Shown: positions 57,479 to 64,000 of the stretch, one piece after another | Layout of the letters: every line of letters starts with the position of its first letter | How positions within the stretch are numbered: the stretch's first letter is position 1 | NCBI RefSeq assembly: GCF_032062135.1 | Contig: NC_092860.1 | Coordinates: forward strand, 128,236,625 to 128,300,624 | DNA: 64,000 bases | Direction of reading: 5' to 3' | Source of the DNA: Pyxicephalus adspersus | Taxonomy: Eukaryota; Chordata; Amphibia; Anura; Pyxicephalidae | Notes under the pieces: model-generated | Told to the model about the DNA's origin: nothing | The model's input: the letters and a program-made list of their open reading frames with translations, nothing else | Database searches by the model: none | Position numbers and translations under genes: made by a program

Positions 57479-59810
57479 ACTTAGATGATCGTACACACAA
57501 ACAGGTATGATGATACAAAACAGTAAACTAATATTTTTCAAGAGGAATTCTAGAAACAAATATACATTTTTTGTTCTAACTCCAATCAGTCCAATCTCTC
57601 TGTTGCTGTTATAAAGCTCTCCATCCACATCGATGTAACCCCTCTATCCAACCAGTCACCTCACTAGTCCCTAAACATAACTATTAACTAAGAACTAAAC
57701 CCTACACCTAACCAGATACCTAATATCAACAGAGAACAAAGAAAATATGTAGGCTCGAAAACTGAATGGAAAAAAATACAAAAACGTTTGGCAGATAAAA
57801 CATGTCTGATACAGTTATTTCACCTGTGTATTTGGAGGTTTGAGTTTAATGTTAAAGTTAAGTTTTTAACAAGTAAGCAAGTAAGTAAGTAAGCAATGCA
57901 AAAAGAATGGTGTTTTTTAGACAGGTTCCCTAACATAAAATAAAAGTTGGTAAACAAAGGCATTAGAAAGTCTCCATACAGCAACCTAGTACCTTATTTC
58001 TCATAGTATATTTTTTTCTGCAATTTATTAACAAGGGACTGATAGTATAGACATGAAATTTTAGTTCACATACAGCATGTATTTCCACAAGTTCATTGTG
58101 TCTGAGCTGCATGGCTAAGACTAATTAAAACCTCACTAATGAGAATAAGAACATTTATTTTTAAGTAATACTACAGCTGAGTCAGTATTAGGCAGTATTT
58201 TCTCTAATACATCCTGCTCACCAGACACAGAACTCCTTTATCATGTAAAATGTGTTGCAGCCTTCCCCAGGAGAGCAGCCTAATTTATAGACCTTTCCTT
58301 GTCATATGATCAATAAAGGAGGAGGAATGTCTTAAGAGCACATTAGATAACAATTCTCGCCACTGTTTTTAAGATTCAAAAGTTTAGCCTGCCAAGACTT
58401 GAAGAGATTAGCAGAACACATTGAAAATAAAGAAACACTTTTGCTGTGGTTCAGTAAAAGGCAATGATAGGAAATCAAAATAGGTCCATGGTGGCACTTA
58501 ATTAAAACAGCCTAATGTAGTTCTCCATTTTTGTTACAGAAAGCTTAGAACAAAAGCCAAAACTACCATTATGGCCCAGTTGGAGGTTTTAAATCCGACT
58601 TTTTAAGAGCTTACTGGAATATTAAAATTAAAATGTTCCTATTCTGCTCCATTAAAAATGTCATTTGTTAAATAGTCACCCCAAAATGCTACTGAGGCTG
58701 ACTATGATTTTTTATATGATTATCTGGGTGATCTTGGGCTTCTTTCTGATACCCCCCTCATAATACAAACACATATGGTATGTGTAATGACATTGGGATG
58801 TATGTGTGTGCTTTTGGTGGGAACATTCAGAAGTCCATATTATATTATTCATTCAATATAATGATGTCGGCACAAATTGAAAAAATGTAAAATACGTCAT
58901 TTACAAAAGTTTAGGCTAGATTAATAATTGTTTATAACCATAATACATTGTGTATGTAAATACCTAAAAAATAATGACCCTTTTTTAGCTACCTTAAAGT
59001 ATCAAATAAATATACATTTGAAAACTGTTTTATCTGTTAAATGCAAAAATATGTGCAAAAACATATTTTCATCCTACTAAAATGCTTATAACATCCTGTT
59101 TTGTTTACCAGTGTTGACTTTACCATAACTTGTTCCCTGTAGTGTTTCTGTTTGGATCTTGCAATTGGCTGGAACATCTTACGTTCAGTTTGGTTCTAAT
59201 AGAATTGAACAGTGGCATTTTTCAAGCTAACTTTCTTTGCTCCTTCTTTGTACACAGCTGGTGCCAGCAATGTACATTAACAAGCTCCCTGACATTTCTA
59301 TCTAACAAACATATAATGGTGAGAGATGTTGTCAAGGTATATAGCAGCCAATGTTCCAATTAGCTGGTGGTTGTCAGGTTCTAAAGTGTTGTAAAATGTC
59401 CAGATCAAATATGAATGGATTCTGGACAAGCAGTAAAAGCACTACATTTAACTCTCTATCTAAAAGCATTGCAGACAAGTGTCTTAGGTGTTGATATACT
59501 TTAATAACTGAAACTTTACATTGTGATTTTTCACATTTTTTAACATTGTGATTTTTAAGAAAATCTGAAATTAATACCTTCAAAGTTAACTTAATTTTCT
59601 TGTGTATTTAGTTTAAACACTGGTAATACCATTGTTCCACACTTGTTGACAATCATTTACAGTCATCCAATGAAAAGCCTAAATTCCCCTGTACACTTCA
59701 TCAACATGAAAAGCTTTAGAAGCTGTACAAAGCTATAGGTGAGCAAAGATATGAGATGGATGTCATTTTATCTGTGGAGGCCTCAGCTTCTGTTTTTAAC
59801 GCTGCAGCAG
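57479..59810. other. AT-rich intergenic DNA, nothing recognised
   Basis: Includes an (AAGT)n-like run at 57869-57896. No exon, RNA gene or TE end supported. Confidence 0.5.
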
Positions 59811-59814
59811 TAAA

Positions 59815-59960
59815 AATTGATGGTAATTCCTAAGCCTCCAAGATACCTGTGTCACGTTCGGGCTTTTCCGGCAATGTAAAAAAAAGTGCCAATCTCACGC
59901 TAGCGCAGTGAGATCAGCACTTATTTTTTTACTTATAGTTAGAAACCTAACTCAATCTCG
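59815..59960. repeat. T2/Kolobok-like module, fragment
   Basis: 'taagcctccaagatacctgtgtcacgttcgggcttttccgg' then 'gtgccaatctcacgctagcgcagtgagatcagcac' and 'aacctaactcaatctcgcaccc'. This is the same ordered module as 62.26-62.45 and 42.98-43.15 kb. Confidence 0.55.
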
Positions 59961-62215
59961 CACCCCCGCATTGGAAAAGCAGGTGACATAAACAGAAGCA
60001 GGAAAAAGACTGGCAACAACTGCTGGGTTCCTCCACACTGGAACAAAGAAGGAATATGGGATGACGAAATGGAATGGAAGCCAATTATGGATGGCTCCAG
60101 GGCTCAGTGGAAGTAAAGTGTTATTTAATCATATCATCAGAGTGATATTTCTAAGTAGGAATGATCAGGCAATGTTCATGAAATTGTTTTTGCAGTAAAA
60201 AATCCTTTTTTTCTTCAGGGGAGACATTTGTGCCAAATGGGGATAATTTTCACAGCAGGCGCTAAGGGGTGCACACATGCATGTGAAGTTCATACAAAAA
60301 ATTTGAAAAGATGTGCACAGCATAAGAGAAAGACTGTATTTATCCTTATAACAAAAATGCATTCCTTTTTTTTGTCATATGGTTACATAGATAGGGATGT
60401 TGTGAATCCAGTGTATCTATTTCACATGTGATTCTCAAAAAAAAAAACTTCTCGACACCCCCCCCCCCCTCCACCCCTGTTTCTCTTTGCTATCTATTCC
60501 TTTCCTTATCCCATTCTTACTCTAAAGGGTCTAAATTCCCATTAGATAGACATTAGGTGATAGTCTCTGGAAACAATCTTTTATGAACAGCTGACCGAAT
60601 GAACATTGTACAAGCAGCACCATTCTGTTCATTGGAGAGAAGGGGAGAACAAGCCAGAGGTGCCCTGCTGTGCTTTCCTCTATTAGAGTGCACAGTAGTC
60701 ATTCTCAATCAGTCCTTTATCAATTTACCAGGGCAGATTGATGAATGATGTTGGAGGATCGCTGTATGCATTTTTTTGCCTGGGATGAGCACAACCTCTC
60801 GTCTTGGAAGAGAACCATTGTAACTGATAAACGCTAAACTGTATTTTCAAAATTTTGCTGATTACTGACAGCAAATAGCCATAAATAAATTTTCATTGCC
60901 CTATTTTAAACAATCTTAAGCTGAATTCTGGTTATCTTGGTCCTAAAAGATGTTTAATAGGTATGTTTTAAAAGGAATTTATTCTGACCATCTATCCTGC
61001 TAGTGCTTGCAGTTCTAAATACTGGTCAGATGGTGCTTCAGGTAAAAATCTGTAACCTATTGGGGCTCACAGATTGTGTGCATCGGCCAGATGAGTGGCC
61101 GCGGTGGTCTCCATGCTCCCCGTGCTGTAGATGACTGCTGAGAAAACCAGTGACCTGCAAAAGTTGCATGATACTAACTTACCACAAAGGGGTTACAGAA
61201 CAGGCATAGATGTATCAATGGTTGTTATATCAGTGTTGCATGAAAAGTATACTTACTATACAAAAAAATAATATTTTAATATTTATTGTAGAATTGTTTT
61301 TAAACATGTATTTCAAAAATAATTGCCAACCTATATCACCTTGTATCCCCTCATTTTGCAAAATCTCCAGCCCTTTTTTCCGTTCATACTCCCTTAAACT
61401 GCAGGTGATTTTTTTAGATTCAGCAAACTTTTAAAGTGCCTGGAAAAAAATCACACATTCACTCTGACAATCACCTCAGCTGTGGCATTGTATAAAATTT
61501 TAATATCTTATTACAATATTCTCGTCTCCAAAGAACTGTGTATATATCCAGTGGAGCTGAAAGAGTATTAAATATTTATAGAGAGACTAATGATTGACCT
61601 CTAAAACTGCTTAGTTTGGTTTCTTATCTGTGTATTGTACATTTCCAATTTACTTAAAGAAAAGGGAAAAAAAACCTCCTTTTTCTCTTTTTTAAGCATT
61701 TACATAGCTTTTGTTTACATGAATGGATTATCTGCAAAAAATCCATCTATCTTGTTTTTCTGTCATCTGTGCTTAAAATGATACAATTTTTGCTGTCTTT
61801 TACCTTTTATCTAACAAGTCATACTACATTAAAAAAAGATTGCATTCAACAATAGTGTTATTTCATTGCCACTGGAAGAAAAACTATAAACATTTTGCCC
61901 TTATTTTGCATGAGAATGTTCCCTGCCAATTCAGCTTACAGAAATACATGAAGGTTTAAATGTACCATTATTGCTTTTCACATGTTTCAGCACATTCTGC
62001 ACTCTTTATTCAATCAAAGAGAACTACTGAACCAAAAGAAGGAAAGTTATTGCTCAATTCAGGGTTCTCTGATCTTCAGGAGTGAGGTTATAGAAGTGTA
62101 TATTTTATTTCTCCTAAACTGGATCTCCAGTCAGGTATTACAGGTAACATTCTATAGTCCTATTGTATTTTCATCCATCATTAGGTGCACAGTAAGACCT
62201 TCTTCCACCACCATC
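59961..62215. other. AT-rich intergenic DNA, nothing recognised
   Basis: Poly-C tract at 60458-60470. Short frames only; none with recognisable domains. Confidence 0.5.
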
Positions 62216-62219
62216 TTCT

Positions 62220-62450
62220 TTCTTCTTATACGTCTCCTGATCTTGCACTGTGCATGCGTTAGATTGGGTGACGTAGCCTGCTGTAAATGGGGAAAAAAAG
62301 AGTGCCGATCTCACTGTGCATGCATGGGATCAGCATTGTTTGTCCCATTGCATGAAAAAGCCCCAAGATCAGGCATGCGCAGAAGGCCTCGGGATGCCTG
62401 ACCTAGGTATGACAGGAGGCTCTGCACTCCCATTCTGAAGATAAAGGAGA
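62220..62450. repeat. T2/Kolobok-like module, fragment
   Basis: 'gcactgtgcatgcgttagattgggtgacgtag', 'gtgccgatctcactgtgcatgcatgggatcagca', then 'catgcgcagaaggcctcgggatgcctgacctaggtatgacaggaggctctgcactcccattc'. It is a copy of the dispersed module also at 13.8, 20.9, 43.0 and 59.85 kb. No intact termini. Confidence 0.55.
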
Positions 62451-62619
62451 GGGGCTCACCCTCCTGTTTTATTACAATAGTAATAGTTCTGCTTTAAAGC
62501 CATACTTTCCCTCGCAGCTACTTCCAGGCTACTAGATCCACGTCTGGAAAAAATCCAGCTTACATTGGAAAATTCTTTAGCACTAGTAATACCATTGTGC
62601 TGTCTGTGATGAACTTTAA

Positions 62620-63318
62620 CTTCCCTAGCGGTAACCCTGAGTGTGAAGTAGTAGAAAAAAGTTACTAAAAGCGGTAACCCCCGAGTCACACTCTGGGTAG
62701 GTAAACCTATGGAAGGTAATAGTAAATACTGCCTTACCTGATTCGCCGGCGTCCCCGTCCCTCTTCTGGGGGGGCTGAAATTGTAGTAACTAGTATCAAT
62801 GAGGGTCCCCTGTACACCCTGAAAATTACAATGCATTGTGATATACAGTTTAGGAGATATGGAGGTTTGTACACACAGAGCTGTAAGGATGCAGAATGAC
62901 ATGCAGACATCACACACAGCTCTAGCAGTAGATACATTTCACCGGCAGATTTTTTTTAAATAGAAATCCGAGCTCGTGCTATGAGAAAGGGGTAGGGCTG
63001 CCTGTGTCCCCTTCACACGAAGGCTGAACTGTGTGTGCTCACCTCTCATCGGCAGCAGCAATCCTCTTAACGGATGACACAGAGCAGCCTCACTGAGATC
63101 GGTGCAGCGGATGAGAGCTGTCAAGGAGAGGTGGGCGGGGTATTCAAAGCAGCTGGGCGGAGCAACCGGATAAAACCCCCTGGGGAGAACTATGATAATA
63201 GTATGAGTATAATATGTATTTTTTTTATTAAAAAAATAATTGTAAAATACTTTTTCATGAAAAACAACGTACCAATTTTAGACATATAAAACCGGAAAGA
63301 AATGAACAGCTAGGGAGG
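62620..63318. mobile_element. TTAA-flanked MITE, 699 bp
   Basis: TTAA at 62616-62619 and 63319-63322. Termini CTTCCCTAGC and, on the other strand, CCTCCCTAGC (9 of 10 identical). The sub-terminal 'ggtaaccctgagtgtga' and 'ggtaacccccgagtcacactc' face each other as in the 41.1 kb element. The middle (62765-63195) is unlike that of 41.1 kb but matches 39370-39845. One set of ends therefore carries different cargo. Confidence 0.75.
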
Positions 63319-63339
63319 TTAAGGGAGACAAAATATGTC

Positions 63340-63840
63340 AGCAAGGTAAAAACTATACAGTAGGAAAATGGAGACTATAACATACAGCAAAATGTATTAT
63401 CATAGCTGTGCTGAATTTACACTGTACAGCAGTGTGCAGAGTGAAACAGTGCATAGTAAAGAATGTAAAAATTCTGTGTGCAATATATACTGATCTGAGC
63501 AGTGTGGAGTTCATACGGTATAGTAGGGTATACTGCTATGGAATATATCATGTAGACCACAATGTGCAGAGTGGAGAGGTGTAGAGCATAATCAGTACAG
63601 CAGAGAATACAATAATGCAAAGTATACATGAATTGTTATAGTGTACATCACAATTATTAGACAGGAGTCATGTGACAACACTTTTGTGTAGCACAGTGTA
63701 CACAGTAGAATAGTATAAAACATGAAATACTGTATATAGCACAATGTAGAAAGTTATGTAGAGTATTGAATATACAGCACAGTGTACAGTGAGTGGTATG
63801 AAGTATACAATTTACAGCACATTGTACAGTTTTACCTATA
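63340..63840. repeat. Degenerate tandem repeat, 'acagcacagtgtacag'-like
   Basis: Loosely repeated 30-60 bp units containing 'gta.agcacagtgtacag.gtagaatagtat' or 'gtgcagagtg.a.aggtgtagagcat'. The Cys/Tyr-rich minus-strand frames over it are repeat shadows. Confidence 0.7.
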
Positions 63841-63842
63841 TA

Positions 63843-64000
63843 CAGGTTGACTATCAAAAATCTGGCATCCTCGAGACCTGAGAAGTGCCGGATTTTAGAA
63901 AATCACGGCTTTTTTTTATACTTACCTCCACACACAGACCAGCCTTCCTCTCACAGCACCGCGTACATCTGACACAGTTCCAGGGAGCAGGCGTATTTAG
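63843..64000. mobile_element. Possible Tigger/pogo-type terminus, cut by window end
   Basis: CAGGTTGACTATCAAAAATC directly after TA (63841-63842), followed by 'ctggcatcctcgagacctgagaagtgccggatttt', which partly folds back on itself. CAGKTTGAGTATC-type ends and TA targets are known for pogo/Tigger transposons. The other end is outside the window. Confidence 0.45.

Noticed and set aside
61982..62401. 139-codon plus-strand frame
   Set aside because: Its second half is the dispersed palindromic module; the first half has no motif.

Overview
The window reads as a stretch of animal, most likely anuran amphibian, nuclear DNA without a host gene that I can recognise. The case for a frog rests on the mixture of repeats: many short TTAA-flanked DNA elements, including ones with the TTAAAGG-type ends known from Xenopus T2/Kolobok MITEs; L2-type and L1/Tx1-type LINEs; a Harbinger remnant; hAT-type MITEs; and a fold-back MITE with long inverted repeats. 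The sequence is AT-rich with eukaryotic microsatellites. It contains no bacterial-style operons, rRNA genes, tRNA genes or CRISPR arrays that I can see. The species cannot be named from the sequence.

Layout. 1-31.7 kb: AT-rich intergenic DNA with a tetranucleotide microsatellite, a promoter-like (probably LTR) block on the minus strand at 2.4-2.6 kb, four copies of the fold-back MITE, TTAA-flanked MITEs (one at 9.9-11.0 kb holding a minisatellite), a decayed LINE ORF2 tail at 17.1 kb, a hAT-like MITE at 26.4 kb and a solo LTR with a perfect 5-bp target duplication at 27.3-28.1 kb. 31.7-35.4 kb: an L2-type LINE, deleted inside both its endonuclease and reverse transcriptase regions, beside an oppositely oriented L2 3' end. 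35.6-43.8 kb: a patchwork of direct duplications (about 0.76 and 0.92 kb offsets, then an irregular array of roughly 0.35-0.45 kb units) broken up by MITEs and a hAT end. 45.3-48.0 kb: a short hairpin MITE, then a Harbinger remnant (possible MYB/SANT-like exon, expanded GC-rich minisatellite, coiled-coil ORF on the other strand, transposase C-terminus) interrupted by another MITE.

49.35-55.96 kb: the most complete object in the window, a full-length L1/Tx1-type LINE on the minus strand bounded by 15-bp perfect target-site duplications. Its ORF1 and ORF2 are both recognisable end to end but broken by a handful of stops and frameshifts. 56-64 kb: AT-rich DNA with a hAT-like pair of ends, a 699-bp TTAA element, a degenerate tandem repeat and what looks like a Tigger/pogo-type end running off the window.

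No protein here looks functional. The LINE ORFs, Harbinger pieces and L2 pieces are pseudogenes. The value of the window lies in datable insertions, element boundaries and the history of duplication.
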